Part shown: in pieces, positions 44,398-54,800 of the stretch | Layout: every line of letters starts with the position of its first letter | Numbering within the stretch: position 1 is the first letter of the stretch | Source: Pseudomonas orientalis | Lineage (GTDB): Bacteria > Pseudomonadota > Gammaproteobacteria > Pseudomonadales > Pseudomonadaceae | DNA length: 64,000 nucleotides | NCBI RefSeq assembly: GCF_022807995.1 | Contig: NZ_CP094351.1 | Location: 1,519,001 to 1,583,000 of the forward strand | Reading direction: 5' to 3' | Notes under the pieces: generated by a model | The model's input: only the letters and a program-made list of their open reading frames with translations | What the model was told of the DNA's origin: nothing | Database searches by the model: none | Translations under genes and position numbers: made by a program

Positions 44398-44495
44398 TAT
44401 CCGCCGCACTTTTTTGCGCATTCAATAAGTAGCCAGACCTGAGCGTGCCGACCGTCTCGGTCGATTGCCAATTGAATGTTCAAGGAGGTGGAGAT

Positions 44496-46439
44496 ATGTC
44501 TGATTCGAACTCGCCCGCACGACGCAGGCGCGCTCTGCGGCCGCGAACTCCAGGCGCAGATGACCCGACGATACTGGAACTGGACGCTCCGAACCCTTCC
44601 CGGGCATTGCCTTTGGAGTGGGACGAGGCGGCCAGGACTTTGCCGCTCAGCCTCCATGAGCAGGACCTGGAGGTAACGATTGCACAGGTCTGGCCATTCA
44701 ATCTCCATGAGGAGGACATGGAAACGACGGTGGAATATCGTTGGAATGATGTGACAGAGCACACCTTCTGTATTCAGGGCCCATACGACCCTGACGTTAT
44801 ATTCCCATTGGTGCAGTATTTACCCAGGTCGATTCTGTCGAGCGGCGGTATCAGCCGACTGACATTCAGGGTGAGCGCGCCTTTAATCGGCACGACCGAC
44901 TCATTTCCGACCCTGGTCAATGTCGATAAAACGCCGCCAAATGGCGGCAATCCTGGCCCGCAGTTGCAGATTGATGAAGAGGCTCGCGATGAGCTTACCG
45001 ATGATTATCTGGTCAGGCATGGCGGCTTGCCTGTCGAGCTGGCGCGTTGGTTCGATATGCGCATTGGGGATATGTGCCACTTTTTCTACGCAGATCTGCC
45101 AAATTTGGGCTTCGCAGGCACGCTTTTTATTACCAGAGAACACGTCCTCGGCGCGCCCATCCTATACGTCATTCCTGAGGCGCACGTGCGCGCCAGTGGC
45201 CGGGGTGAAAGGTTCGCTTCCTGCCGGCTTGAAGACCGGGCCGGGAACGTCGGGCAGTTTTCCAACGAGATCACGCTCAACGCCTCCCCGGTTGTGTTGC
45301 CGGATTTGCCACGCCCCTTTATTGAGTCGGCTGAACTGGATGGGTTAGTCACTCTGGACGACGTCAGGCAGTGGTTGGCGGTCACGATCACGCGTATAGG
45401 CGAGGCCGAGGCGGGCGACGAGATTCATCCCTTCTGGAACACCCATGCCCTTGAAATCAAGCCGATTGGCGAAGTGCAGACATGGCCGATTCCCGTGAGC
45501 GTGCCGTGGTCCATTGTTGCGGCGGGCGGCTTCTCCACGCGCTACCCGTTACGTGTGCGCTACGTGTATAGGCGAGGCACTGCCTCCAAGGATTCGCCGG
45601 ACAGCTTCTATGAAGTCGATTTGAGGGTGGCCGGCCCTGACCCGACCGGGCCCGATCCGATCAATCGCAAGTTGGCCCTTCCGATTGTGAAAGGCAAGAC
45701 GGGCGACAATGTTCTGACCTCCGCTGACAGCCCGGGGCCCGTGCCTGTGGAGGTGCTCTTGTTTGTAGACCCCACAGTGGGCGAACACTTGGAACTGTGC
45801 TGGAACAGCGATGAGCGTATCGTTGCTATCTATGATGTGCAGCCGGGCGATCATGCCGGGAAATTGATCACCTTATGGGTTTCGTGGGCAGTGGCATCCT
45901 CCATTGCCTTGGCCGAGGTCTATTACTGGACAGATAACGGGATAAACAGGCAGCGCAGTCCCTCTGCTTCGGTGCGGGTGCGTCTTGATACGCTGACCGG
46001 TTTGAAAAGCCCGTTATTACTCAATGACAGCGAACTGGGCTTTATCGCGTGTGGAACCAGGCCGGCGCCATATGAGGGCGTATACATTGGCATACCCTGG
46101 CATGCGATCCATTTCGAGCCTGGCGACACCGTGCATTTATATTGGGCAAGTTACCCGACCAATGACGGCAGTGGTAAACCGTTCCCTGGCACTGAGGTAT
46201 TTTTTGAGCATGAACTGACCAGCGATGATTACGACAGGGGCCATGCGCAAATTCGCATTCTGCCCTTCGACTTGATCACCGCGCCGGGATTGGTACCGGG
46301 CTTTGGCTCGGCGGTCGTACAGTACCGGTTGTTCAAGAGAACGGGCGACACCGGCTTGTCTTCCAGAAAACTCATCTATATCGATTTGAAAATAAGTGGC
46401 GGTGGAACTTGCCTGGGGCCGCATAACGGCAGTGAATAA
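44496..46439 (+). CDS. Large beta-rich repeat protein 1 (Ig-like modules), function unknown
   Basis: A 647-residue protein without signal peptide or membrane segment. An Arg-rich N-terminus (PARRRRALRPR) leads to an internal pair of short repeats (SLHEQDLEVTI and NLHEEDMETTV). From residue 80 there are about four to five modules of 110-130 residues predicted as beta-sandwich, the first ending in TLVNVDKTPPNGG (about 139-151). That sequence recurs in its two paralogues. AAGGAGG lies 8 bases before the start. I recognise no enzymatic motif. It may be a surface or secreted adhesin/toxin component exported by a non-Sec route, or stay in the cell. Confidence 0.7.
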   Translation: MSDSNSPARRRRALRPRTPGADDPTILELDAPNPSRALPLEWDEAARTLPLSLHEQDLEVTIAQVWPFNLHEEDMETTVEYRWNDVTEHTFCIQGPYDPDVIFPLVQYLPRSILSSGGISRLTFRVSAPLIGTTDSFPTLVNVDKTPPNGGNPGPQLQIDEEARDELTDDYLVRHGGLPVELARWFDMRIGDMCHFFYADLPNLGFAGTLFITREHVLGAPILYVIPEAHVRASGRGERFASCRLEDRAGNVGQFSNEITLNASPVVLPDLPRPFIESAELDGLVTLDDVRQWLAVTITRIGEAEAGDEIHPFWNTHALEIKPIGEVQTWPIPVSVPWSIVAAGGFSTRYPLRVRYVYRRGTASKDSPDSFYEVDLRVAGPDPTGPDPINRKLALPIVKGKTGDNVLTSADSPGPVPVEVLLFVDPTVGEHLELCWNSDERIVAIYDVQPGDHAGKLITLWVSWAVASSIALAEVYYWTDNGINRQRSPSASVRVRLDTLTGLKSPLLLNDSELGFIACGTRPAPYEGVYIGIPWHAIHFEPGDTVHLYWASYPTNDGSGKPFPGTEVFFEHELTSDDYDRGHAQIRILPFDLITAPGLVPGFGSAVVQYRLFKRTGDTGLSSRKLIYIDLKISGGGTCLGPHNGSE

Positions 46440-46457
46440 ATGTTGGTGTTTGTTAAG

Positions 46458-46479
46458 AGGGGCGAAAGCCCCTTTTTTT
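46458..46479 (+). terminator. Rho-independent terminator
   Basis: AGGGGC-GAAA-GCCCCT with seven T after it, 18 bases after the repeat protein 1 stop. Repeat protein 2 therefore needs its own promoter. The remaining 46480-46610 is AT-rich and shows no gene. Confidence 0.9.
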
Positions 46480-46610
46480 GTCTGATAAAGATCGACTGCG
46501 ACGGATTTAGATTAAATAGCATCAACGGCGCTGGTTTTTGCGTAAGTAGGCTATTAAAAAACACCCACGCCATGCTTTTAGTTAGAAACACATTTTGTGC
46601 GAGTACGCAG

Positions 46611-46626
46611 CTGTCAAGTTTGACAG
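46611..46626. promoter_or_regulatory. Lux-box-like palindrome, copy c
   Basis: CTGTCAAGTTTGACAG: perfect palindromic arms (CTGTCAA / TTGACAG) with a GT centre. 101 bases upstream of the ATG of repeat protein 2. The right arm contains TTGACA, so it could also provide a -35 box. Confidence 0.6.
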
Positions 46627-46726
46627 GCTGTGCAGTGGGGAAAAAGGGGGTTTAATCAAACGGTCAATCGTCTCGTGCGGCTGGCGATAAATGCAAAGCG
46701 TCTCTTACTCAAAGGAGTATGTAGCA

Positions 46727-48754
46727 ATGGCTAAGTCGAACAATACACAACCCGCTTCAATCGATAAAAAAAGCAGGTCGAGTGCTACGGGGGCTAACTG
46801 TAATCCAAGTAACGGTCCATTGGCACAGCCTGTGCCTCAAGGGCTTGCGCCTCACGCGCCGCGAGCTGTGTCCGACATTGTAGTCACCAATGCCCTGCCC
46901 CCCGAGTCGGGTCTTCCGCCTAACCTGATGGAAACTATCGTCGCGCAAACGGAAGGGGCCAATCTCGAAATTAATATGTGGGAGGATACATTTCCTAATC
47001 CCCTTTCTAACCCGGATATGTTACAGCTCTATCTTAATGGCGTGCCTTACGGAAACCGTCATGATTTTCCCAAACCATTGTCAAGCCTGACGTGGCCCTA
47101 TGAAATTAACATCAAAGGCGATGATATAACCAACCACGGGGAGTATCGCTTAACCTATGAGATTTTTTTGGGGATTGGTGGTAGTGAGCCTTCCGGCCCT
47201 ACTCTGGTGAACGTCGATACGGTGGGCCCTGCCGGCGGTATTTTGTTGGACGCTATTACCTTGGTGGCGGGTGCGGAGGACGGGAAGGTCACGCTGAGTT
47301 CCCTGGCAGCCAATGGCGATGAGCTGACCTGCAGTGTGCCTGGACGCTTGATTGCGCGTCCGCTCGATACACTTCACATCTACAAGACCTATACGGATGC
47401 TGATCCGATAAAAATAATAACAAACTTGCCGCTTGATACATCGCCGATCGAGTTTTCTCTGACCAAGGACGAAGTTGTCGATGGCGGTACACGCGTGGAT
47501 CGTATGGCGTATCGTTACTTTGACTATTCAAAAAACTCAACCATTTATCCGCCAAAACTCAGAGAAGTTGAATATATATTGACGCCGCAACCGGAGAACT
47601 TGAGCGATCCAGCGGTACCGGCGGCGCCGTTGGATCTTCGGGACGCACAATTGAAATTGGCAGAAGTGCATCTTTTCGGCTATGACAATTTCAGATCCGG
47701 CCAGATCGTGCAAATCGAGCTGGTGAGTGCGCTCGGTACTCAGATATTTCCTCACACATTGCTTACCGAGCCTACCCCCACTGACCCAGCGAAAATCGAA
47801 ATTCCCTGGCTCATTCTCTTCGCGATCTATGGAATCAGCGGGCCGGGCACCGCCAGTCTTCGTTACCGTGTGGTAGAGGAGGGCAACCCTTCAGCCTGGT
47901 CCAACACGATCACGGTGGCCGCGGACTTCAGCTCTGCCGCTGGGGACCCAGACGATCCGGGCCCGGTCAGGGATTACCTGCCGTTGGTCACCGTGACGTC
48001 CAGCGAGGGGCTTGTCAATGAAATCGGCCCGGGTGATACCGGCAATGCGACGGCTGAGTTTGATGTGTATCCGGGCGCGGCCGTGGACCACGAGCTTCAG
48101 TGCTACTGGGGAGGGACACCGATTTACCCCTCCCCACGTACCGTGACTCAGGCTGACCTGGACTCGGGGACATTCGCCGTCATTATTACGGCGGCCGTCA
48201 TCGCAGCAGGCGGAAACGAACTGGACAAGAAGGTTTGGTACAGCCTGACGAATGGAGTAAACGCCAACGTGGACACCTCCCAGTCTACGCTGGTCGATGT
48301 ATTTGCCAGCGAGCTGCAGAATTTGACGCCGCCACAGTTCCCCAAGTCTGTAGACGCAGGCGGCGGGCTTCGCTCGATCAGTTGCAAGCAGTCTGTTGAA
48401 CTGGGTATCGATACGAGCATCGTGGACCGGGTCAACTTGAAACAGGATGACACGATCAGGCGCTTCTGGACCCTGTACGGAGAGGGGTTAACGTCCACCA
48501 ACAAGCTCGTCGAAGCGGAAATACTGCCCCCGATTGTGGTGGCAAATGATCATAGCCTGCCCGGCGGTGGGGAGAGTTTCCTCGTGGACTTCGCCACCTA
48601 TGTGCAGCCTGCGATTTTGGGCCGTGTTGAATTCTTTTACACAGTACTCAAGGCCGACGGCGTGACACAGGGCAAGTCGCCCACGACAGTGCTTTATGTA
48701 AGCCGGCGCAATGCCGATAACACCGTTTGCGGCGCCCCGCCCGCTACGCCTTAA
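46727..48754 (+). CDS. Large beta-rich repeat protein 2 (Ig-like modules), function unknown
   Basis: A 675-residue paralogue of repeat proteins 1 and 3. No signal peptide; Asn/Ser-rich leader (MAKSNNTQPASIDKKSRSS). Shared motif TLVNVDTVGPAGG at about 159-171, then more beta-rich modules with IEIPWLILFAIYGISGPGTASLRYRV matching IPVSVPWSIVAAGGFSTRYPLRVRYV in protein 1. AAAGGAG precedes the start. It ends ADNTVCGAPPATP, while protein 1 ends GGTCLGPHNGSE, both with a lone cysteine near the C-terminus. No enzyme motif seen. Confidence 0.7.
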   Translation: MAKSNNTQPASIDKKSRSSATGANCNPSNGPLAQPVPQGLAPHAPRAVSDIVVTNALPPESGLPPNLMETIVAQTEGANLEINMWEDTFPNPLSNPDMLQLYLNGVPYGNRHDFPKPLSSLTWPYEINIKGDDITNHGEYRLTYEIFLGIGGSEPSGPTLVNVDTVGPAGGILLDAITLVAGAEDGKVTLSSLAANGDELTCSVPGRLIARPLDTLHIYKTYTDADPIKIITNLPLDTSPIEFSLTKDEVVDGGTRVDRMAYRYFDYSKNSTIYPPKLREVEYILTPQPENLSDPAVPAAPLDLRDAQLKLAEVHLFGYDNFRSGQIVQIELVSALGTQIFPHTLLTEPTPTDPAKIEIPWLILFAIYGISGPGTASLRYRVVEEGNPSAWSNTITVAADFSSAAGDPDDPGPVRDYLPLVTVTSSEGLVNEIGPGDTGNATAEFDVYPGAAVDHELQCYWGGTPIYPSPRTVTQADLDSGTFAVIITAAVIAAGGNELDKKVWYSLTNGVNANVDTSQSTLVDVFASELQNLTPPQFPKSVDAGGGLRSISCKQSVELGIDTSIVDRVNLKQDDTIRRFWTLYGEGLTSTNKLVEAEILPPIVVANDHSLPGGGESFLVDFATYVQPAILGRVEFFYTVLKADGVTQGKSPTTVLYVSRRNADNTVCGAPPATP

Positions 48755-48766
48755 GTGCATCAAGGT

Positions 48767-48804
48767 ACGAACCGTCATTGGCAGTGGCAGTAATGACGGT
48801 TCGT
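48767..48804. terminator. Strong hairpin after repeat protein 2
   Basis: ACGAACCGTCATT pairs perfectly with AATGACGGTTCGT (13 bp) over a 12-base loop, 13 bases after the stop codon. It lacks a T run; a terminator or mRNA 3' stabiliser is likely. Confidence 0.6.
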
Positions 48805-48998
48805 ATCCTTCGCTCGTTGTAAATACCTATCCGCAATAAACTTGCTACCTACGCATATTTAGGATTAGTCCTACGATCACTGGGACTATGCCTACATGAA
48901 CCTATCCTTCTTGTACGTACCCTTGCCGCTTCTGAAAGCCTGAGTCGATGGTCCTTAAATCGCTTGGCTTGTTCAGTCACCGACTAGAGGTACTTACC

Positions 48999-51251
48999 AT
49001 GACTACTGAAACAACATTTTGTCTTTCTCGCTTATCGCTGGCTATCAAAGTATTGGCTGTGATGCCCATGACATTCGTGGCCACACAGGCCAACGCACTG
49101 AACATCTACCCAGGCCAGAACGTGGTGATAGACGGGGCCTCGCAGGACGATCGGTACGTTGTCAAAGAGGCGACCCTGACGTCCAACGGGGCGAGGATTG
49201 TGGGCGTCCAGGCGCATGATTCCACGTTCACCATGAATGGCGGCACGGTCAAAAATACCGCAGGCAAGGAAGTCGGCGTGGCGCTTTACGGCAGCAAGGG
49301 CACGCTGCGCGATGCTTCCGTATCCAGCGGTGGGGCCGAAGGCATGATTGTCGGCACCCAATCGAATCGTGGCTCGACGGTGGAGGTGTTCGACAGCACG
49401 ATATCCGGCGGCACAGATGGCATCGTGCTCAGTGGCTCGAGCACGCTGGCCTTGAACAACACCCAGGTCAGTGGTGAAAAAGCCGGCTTGAGAGCGTACG
49501 ACGGACAACTCACCGCCCAGGGCGGCCGCATATACGGCGGCACCAACGGGATCGTGGCGTATCGCTTGCCTACGGTGGATAACCCCTCGGTGCTGAACCT
49601 CAACCAGACCGAGGTGGTGGGCGGCACAGGCGCCGCCATCCTGGTGGACTACCCCGGCGGCACCCGGATCAATATCAACGATGGCACCACCCTGAACGGC
49701 GGCAACGGCAACATGCTCGAAATCGACCATGGTGGTGCGGCCGATGTGAATGTGTTCAACAGTGCCCTGAGCGGTAACGTTCAGGTTGGCAAAGACAGCG
49801 CCCTGGACTTGAAGATGGATGCCGCTTTCATGAATGGCGATATCGTCAACAACGGTGGCATTGCTAACGTTGGCCTGAACAACGGCTCGGTGTTGACTGG
49901 ACGCCTGGACAATGTCGATAAACTGTCGGTCAACAGCGATGCCACCTGGGTGATGGTCGACGGGCAGCAGGCGCTCAACGCGTTGTCGATGAATGGCGGT
50001 AACGTCAAGTTCGGCGATTCGGGGGCCTTCTATAAGTTGGATGTAGGCAACCTGTCCGGCACGGGCGGTACGTTCATCATGAAGGCGGATTTTGGCCAGA
50101 TGACCGGTGACTTCCTGAATGTGACGGGCACCTCTTCCGGTGATCATCAGCTGCTGATCGCCAGTACGGGAGCCGATCCGCTGTCCGAGCGCCTGCAGAT
50201 GGTTCACACCGCCGACGGCGTGGCGAACTTCAGCCTGGTGGGTGGGCGGGTCGACCTCGGTACCTATTCATACGACCTCGTGTCCGACAACCAGAACCAT
50301 GACTGGTACCTTGACCCGGATAACAAAATCATCAGCCCAAGCACCAACTCTGTGCTGGCGCTGTTCAACGCGGCGCCGAGTGTGTTGTTGGGTGAAATGA
50401 CCACCTTGCGCACGCGCATGGGTGAACTGCGTTTCAATGGTGGTCAGAGCGCCGGCTTGTGGACGCGCGCCTATGGCAACAAATATGAAGTGTCCAACGA
50501 CAAGACAGGCCTGGGTTATAACCAGAGCCAGCGTGGTTTCACCCTGGGCGCGGATGCGCCGCTGGAGGCCGGCGACGGGCAGTGGTTGATCGGCGTGATG
50601 GCCGGGCACAGTCAGTCGGACCTGGACCTTAACCTGGGCAGCAAAGCGACCATCAACAGTTACTACATGGGTGGCTATGCCACCTGGCTGGACAGCGAGA
50701 GCGGCTTTTACTTCGACGGCGTGCTCAAGTTCAACCGCTTGCACAATGAATCCAATGTCGCCATGAGCGACGGCAAGAAAAGCAAAGGCAACTACACGCA
50801 AAATGCCACCGGCGCTTCGGCGGAATTCGGTCGGCATATCACGCTGGATGACGGTTACTTCGTGGAGCCCTATGGCCAATTGTCGGCGGTAATCACTCAG
50901 GCCCAGAGTTACACGCTGGACAACGGTCTGAAAGCCAAGGGTGACCGTTCAAGTTCGGTCATTGGTGAAGTGGGGGTCACTGCTGGCAACAACATCCAAC
51001 TCGACAGCGGTGGCATCCTGCAGCCTTACTTGAAGGCCGCCGTCAGTCATGAGTTCGACCAGAGCAACAAAGTGTTCGTCAACGACAACGCGTTCAACAA
51101 CGATTTGTCGGGCTCACGGCTGAAACTCGGCGCGGGTGTAGCGATGTCGGTCTCCCAGGAGTTGAGCGTGCATGCGGACGTGGAACGCAGCGTGGGCAAG
51201 AATATCAAGCAACCGTTGGGGATCAATGTCGGGTTGCGCTACGCATTCTAA
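48999..51251 (+). CDS. Type V autotransporter
   Basis: A 750-residue autotransporter. An extended signal peptide ends near residue 33 (VATQANA|LNIY). The passenger (about 34-470) is a right-handed beta-helix of pertactin type with repeated GGT.GI-like rungs (ISGGTDGIVLSGSSTLALNN, IYGGTNGIVAY). A linker follows, then a 12-strand barrel from about residue 485 (SAGLWTRAYGNKYEV, GFTLGADAPL, ending LGINVGLRYAF with C-terminal Phe). No protease or lipase triad is visible in the passenger, so an adhesin is the likely role. It lies between repeat proteins 2 and 3 but has no lux-box-like site. Confidence 0.88.
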   Translation: MTTETTFCLSRLSLAIKVLAVMPMTFVATQANALNIYPGQNVVIDGASQDDRYVVKEATLTSNGARIVGVQAHDSTFTMNGGTVKNTAGKEVGVALYGSKGTLRDASVSSGGAEGMIVGTQSNRGSTVEVFDSTISGGTDGIVLSGSSTLALNNTQVSGEKAGLRAYDGQLTAQGGRIYGGTNGIVAYRLPTVDNPSVLNLNQTEVVGGTGAAILVDYPGGTRININDGTTLNGGNGNMLEIDHGGAADVNVFNSALSGNVQVGKDSALDLKMDAAFMNGDIVNNGGIANVGLNNGSVLTGRLDNVDKLSVNSDATWVMVDGQQALNALSMNGGNVKFGDSGAFYKLDVGNLSGTGGTFIMKADFGQMTGDFLNVTGTSSGDHQLLIASTGADPLSERLQMVHTADGVANFSLVGGRVDLGTYSYDLVSDNQNHDWYLDPDNKIISPSTNSVLALFNAAPSVLLGEMTTLRTRMGELRFNGGQSAGLWTRAYGNKYEVSNDKTGLGYNQSQRGFTLGADAPLEAGDGQWLIGVMAGHSQSDLDLNLGSKATINSYYMGGYATWLDSESGFYFDGVLKFNRLHNESNVAMSDGKKSKGNYTQNATGASAEFGRHITLDDGYFVEPYGQLSAVITQAQSYTLDNGLKAKGDRSSSVIGEVGVTAGNNIQLDSGGILQPYLKAAVSHEFDQSNKVFVNDNAFNNDLSGSRLKLGAGVAMSVSQELSVHADVERSVGKNIKQPLGINVGLRYAF

Positions 51252-51272
51252 GTCGCGCGGGTAACTTGGGCG

Positions 51273-51300
51273 GGCGCCTCCTTCATAGGAAAGGAGGTGC
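51273..51300 (+). terminator. Hairpin after the autotransporter
   Basis: GCGCCTCCTT pairs with AAGGAGGTGC (one G-T pair), 22 bases after the stop. There is no T run, so the strength is uncertain. Confidence 0.5.
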
Positions 51301-51326
51301 TTCCGTTCGTCGGTCAAGTTTAAAAC

Positions 51327-51342
51327 CTGTCAGGTTTGACAG
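51327..51342. promoter_or_regulatory. Lux-box-like palindrome, copy d
   Basis: CTGTCAGGTTTGACAG, with the outer bases AC on the left and TA on the right. 62 bases upstream of the small lipoprotein gene. Arms differ from perfect by one base (CAG versus TTG). Confidence 0.6.
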
Positions 51343-51403
51343 TAGGCGGTTATTTTTTTTTGACGCTAACTGGATGGGCATTCTTTTATATAAGGAGATT
51401 CCC

Positions 51404-51691
51404 ATGGGTTATTCGTTGAAGAAGAAAATGATGCGGGCTGTACCTGGGGTGTTAGTGGCAGCAGGGATGGCAGTGCTGCTCGCCGCGTGTTCCAGCAACC
51501 CTGAAGATATAGGAGTGGATGGTTATCCGAACGTGGATCCACCCTGCACAAGTGCAGGCTATTTCAAAAGCGTAACGCCTGGCTGGTATTACAGGTGCGT
51601 ATACAGCAACAGCATCAATCGTTGGATAAAATATCCGAACCAATGCCCCCCAGGCCAGGAATTTAATCCCGCCACAAGGAAATGCGAATAA
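51404..51691 (+). CDS. Small lipoprotein with CBM14/peritrophin-A-like cysteine pattern
   Basis: A 95-residue protein. The leader MGYSLKKKMMRAVPGVLVAA ends in a lipobox (LLAAC|SS, Cys29). The mature part has four further cysteines: PPCTSAGYF, WYYRCVYSN, YPNQCPPGQEFNPATRKCE. The end, CPPGQEFNPATRKC, and the YYRC before it match the chitin-binding peritrophin-A (CBM14) consensus, which is mainly an arthropod and virus domain. The full domain has six cysteines, so one disulfide would be missing. AAGGAG precedes the start. A strong terminator follows. Confidence 0.65.
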   Translation: MGYSLKKKMMRAVPGVLVAAGMAVLLAACSSNPEDIGVDGYPNVDPPCTSAGYFKSVTPGWYYRCVYSNSINRWIKYPNQCPPGQEFNPATRKCE

Positions 51692-51709
51692 CATAAATGC
51701 CGCATCAAT

Positions 51710-51744
51710 AAGCCTCTCTTCCGTACGGTCGAGAGGCTTTTTTT
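51710..51744 (+). terminator. Rho-independent terminator
   Basis: AAGCCTCTC pairs with GAGAGGCTT over a 12-base loop, then eight T. It ends the small lipoprotein transcript. Confidence 0.88.
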
Positions 51745-51844
51745 TGCAGGATAAGTGCCCCGGGTGGCGCTGAAGCGCGTATCGAATAACGTCCGGGAAC
51801 GTTCCGTGCACAACGCCACTCGGCACCGTTTCAAAAAAATGGAG

Positions 51845-54800
51845 CTATGGAAGTTCTGCCACCAGAATATCATCCAGTGAAAAATTCGCCGGTGACAGCG
51901 TGCTTTTGAAGGAAATACGCAGCGGCAAGTATTGAGACGGAGCCCCGGCCGGCAACGCAAAGTCCAGCTGGTAGGTGTACCAGTTACCCTCGTGAACATA
52001 GACGAAGCTTTTTGACTGACTACCAAACTCAACGAACGCCTGGGGTTGATAAGGAGACAAGTCAACTTTCATTTTGAAACTGATACGGTAGGTTCTAGCA
52101 CTTTTTATAAAAAAGGTTTTAATCACGCCCGGCATGATAGGGCTACCGCCATTGAGCCTTGCATGCCAGTAATTATTGTTATTGAAGTTCCTGATCTCGC
52201 CAAGCCCGTTGATCAAATTGGCCCAACCATTCCAGAAGAACACTTCAAAATCCGTGAAATCAGAGAGGCGCAGCGCTTTGATGAAGTAAGTACTCGACGG
52301 AAAGAGCGTCGCGTTCGCTTCAACAGGACTGTCGGTGTACCCCACTGCGGCCGTCACTTTAACCGTGCTGCCATCGGGAAGCGCAGTGAACCAACCGAGC
52401 TCCGCCGGCTCGCGAACTATACCGTGTTCGGCCTGTTCCTGAGTGATGAGATCGCCGTCAAGCAGCGTTAACGGTTTTGATGCATCAGTGCTGTGGCATT
52501 TGAGCCAGATCAGTTGGTCCTTCCTGCTGAGCAGCCATCTTGCCAGATCCACCCAGCAATAGTTGGTGCTGACTGTATTGAGGTCCAGGACCGAGCCAGG
52601 TTTCAAGCTGTTGAGTATCGGCTGCGGCAGCGGATTGCCGCCCGGTATCTCATCGAAGCCCAGGACGCGCAGGTTCAGCACCCTTGAGTCCCTGGTGGCG
52701 CCGTTTGTCACGTGGTACTGAATACGCAGAACGCTGGCGAGGTGGTAGGCCAGTACCCAGTTGGGAAACACAAATAGCACATAGCCTACGCGCGGGTCGC
52801 CGTATTGAGGCTCAATGGTCGGCAGGGCGATACCGGGCCTGCCTGTCAACTCGAGTTTAATAAAGTCCCTGTCAGACATTGCAAACTGCACCCGAACGGT
52901 CACATTTGGCGTGCTGTCGGCAATTTTCGGATCAATCGTAGCGTTTTCGTCGTCCAGAGGCGTGCTGTTATAAACCAACGGCGCGGGGAGATCATGCGCG
53001 GCGATGATTTTCATGGGGACGATTTGCGAACGGCGCGCTACGTATGACCGTACACGCTCGTAGGAAATATCCATCTGTTTATTGGGTTTGATGTAGCCAA
53101 GTTCGACCTTGAATGGCAGGTCCCGACCCTCCCAGAAGGAGTCGATTGGGAAGGGTTGTGAGGGTGCGTCTCCTCCAGGCGCGTCACCTCTTGCATACAA
53201 GATGACGGTATCTCCGTCTTTGATATCGGGGTTGGCGCGGACCCAAATGTTGGCCCGTTCGGACGTCCCTACGTCAAACTCGTAATCGGGCGGCGGAGCC
53301 TCGTCGATTTCCGGCGCGGGCAGGGCGGCATATCGCGCATCAATATAAACCGTTGTTATCGGAGATAGATGTTGACCCTCGGCAGTTATCGTGTACCAGA
53401 TTTTCAGGGTGCCACCCGTGAGCAGGGCAATAGGCACGCCCAGTTCCCGGATAAGCTCAAAGGACACTTGACCGGAGCCGACTTTGTCGAGCCTCTTATC
53501 GTAGTAATTGTGCCCAGGGGACTTGCCCAGCACATGGAGTTCGATTTTGTCGTAGTAACTGAAACCGTGAACTTCAATGTCGACATGCACTTGGGTTAGA
53601 TCATCAGGAATTCGTCCGTTGACGGCCTCCCGCACTTTGGGCGCGCGAAGGCCTCCGGAGGCGGCGCCGGTCACGTAGACTTCCGTGATAAAGGAGCCTA
53701 GATTCGGCTCGTTGTAACGGATTCGTTCATATTGAAGGAAACTACGACCGCCAGTCAGAGGCTCCAGGTCGATTACAGGGCATGGAATTCTAAGCAGTCG
53801 CGATGTAGTGGATTGCAGCGGGTCTGAACTGTAGATTTTCCTCACCGGTAACCCAGCCGCCGTGCCGTTGAGGCGTACCCTGATCACATCGTTAATGGCA
53901 TAGTTGCGAGGTTCGATCGAAACGAGGATCGTCACTGTCGGGCCGGTCACCTTGCTCAGGTCGAGTTTGCCGTCTTCGTCAGCCTCCAGGAAGTGGCAAG
54001 CCGGCAACAAGTATTTTGACTCATCGTCCAGGTAGACTTGGAGGTATTCGGCCTCCGACCAACCGTCGGAAGGGTTGCCAACTTCATCTTCCACGCTGAA
54101 CAAGCAAGCGTGAGAACCGTAGCCGATGCTTCGCCAATCGCTTTCACACACTTCAATGACGATGTCCTCGTAGGTTCCAACCTCTTCCGGCAGTACAGTG
54201 CGCTTGATGGTGAAGTCACCGATTTTCAGGTGAATAACATCACGTACTGCCCGATGAGTGGGCGGGGGCAACGAAGTGTCGGCGGGGTAGGAAGGAATTC
54301 CGATGGCTATGCACTTGCCATTGCTGATGTCCGTCCCGGTGATGCCGTCTTGCAGATACTTCGGGTCAATGACCGGCTTGCGCAGGTTCGGGTTTACAGG
54401 GTGAGGGCTGGCCGGGTTTTCCCCGCCGGGCTGGCGTGTATCGACCTTAAGTAAGGTTTTTCTTGTTTCTCCAACGGCTTGGCCGAGACGCGTCACTTTA
54501 ATGTATGCGGAAACCAAACCATCGGAGATCACCGACTGCGGTACGAACAAAACTATCAATTGGTGGCCGTCAAGGTGTTGCTTCTGGATGATCGTATGCG
54601 CAACGGGTTTCTCAAGGGTTCCCCAATAACATTCCGCATCGTCCAACTCGGCCGCCCCCAGAAAGGGCAATAGGGCGATCAACAACCCTTCCTCCTGCGA
54701 CATGACCGCGATGCGGTTGATACCTGCGTCAACGCCCTGCACCCCTGGGGTGCGTGCCGGTATGTACAGTGTCAGGTCTGAGAGCGGCACGCTTTCTCCG

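Noticed and set aside
44496..46439. Repeat protein 1 considered as a phage tail or T6SS spike protein
   Set aside because: No VgrG, gp27/gp5, baseplate or tail-fibre signature and no phage genes in the neighbourhood; the modules look like Ig-type sandwiches.
46440..46655. A 71-codon plus-strand frame between repeat proteins 1 and 2
   Set aside because: It begins right at the stop of repeat protein 1, runs through a terminator and a palindrome, has no ribosome site and no recognisable sequence.
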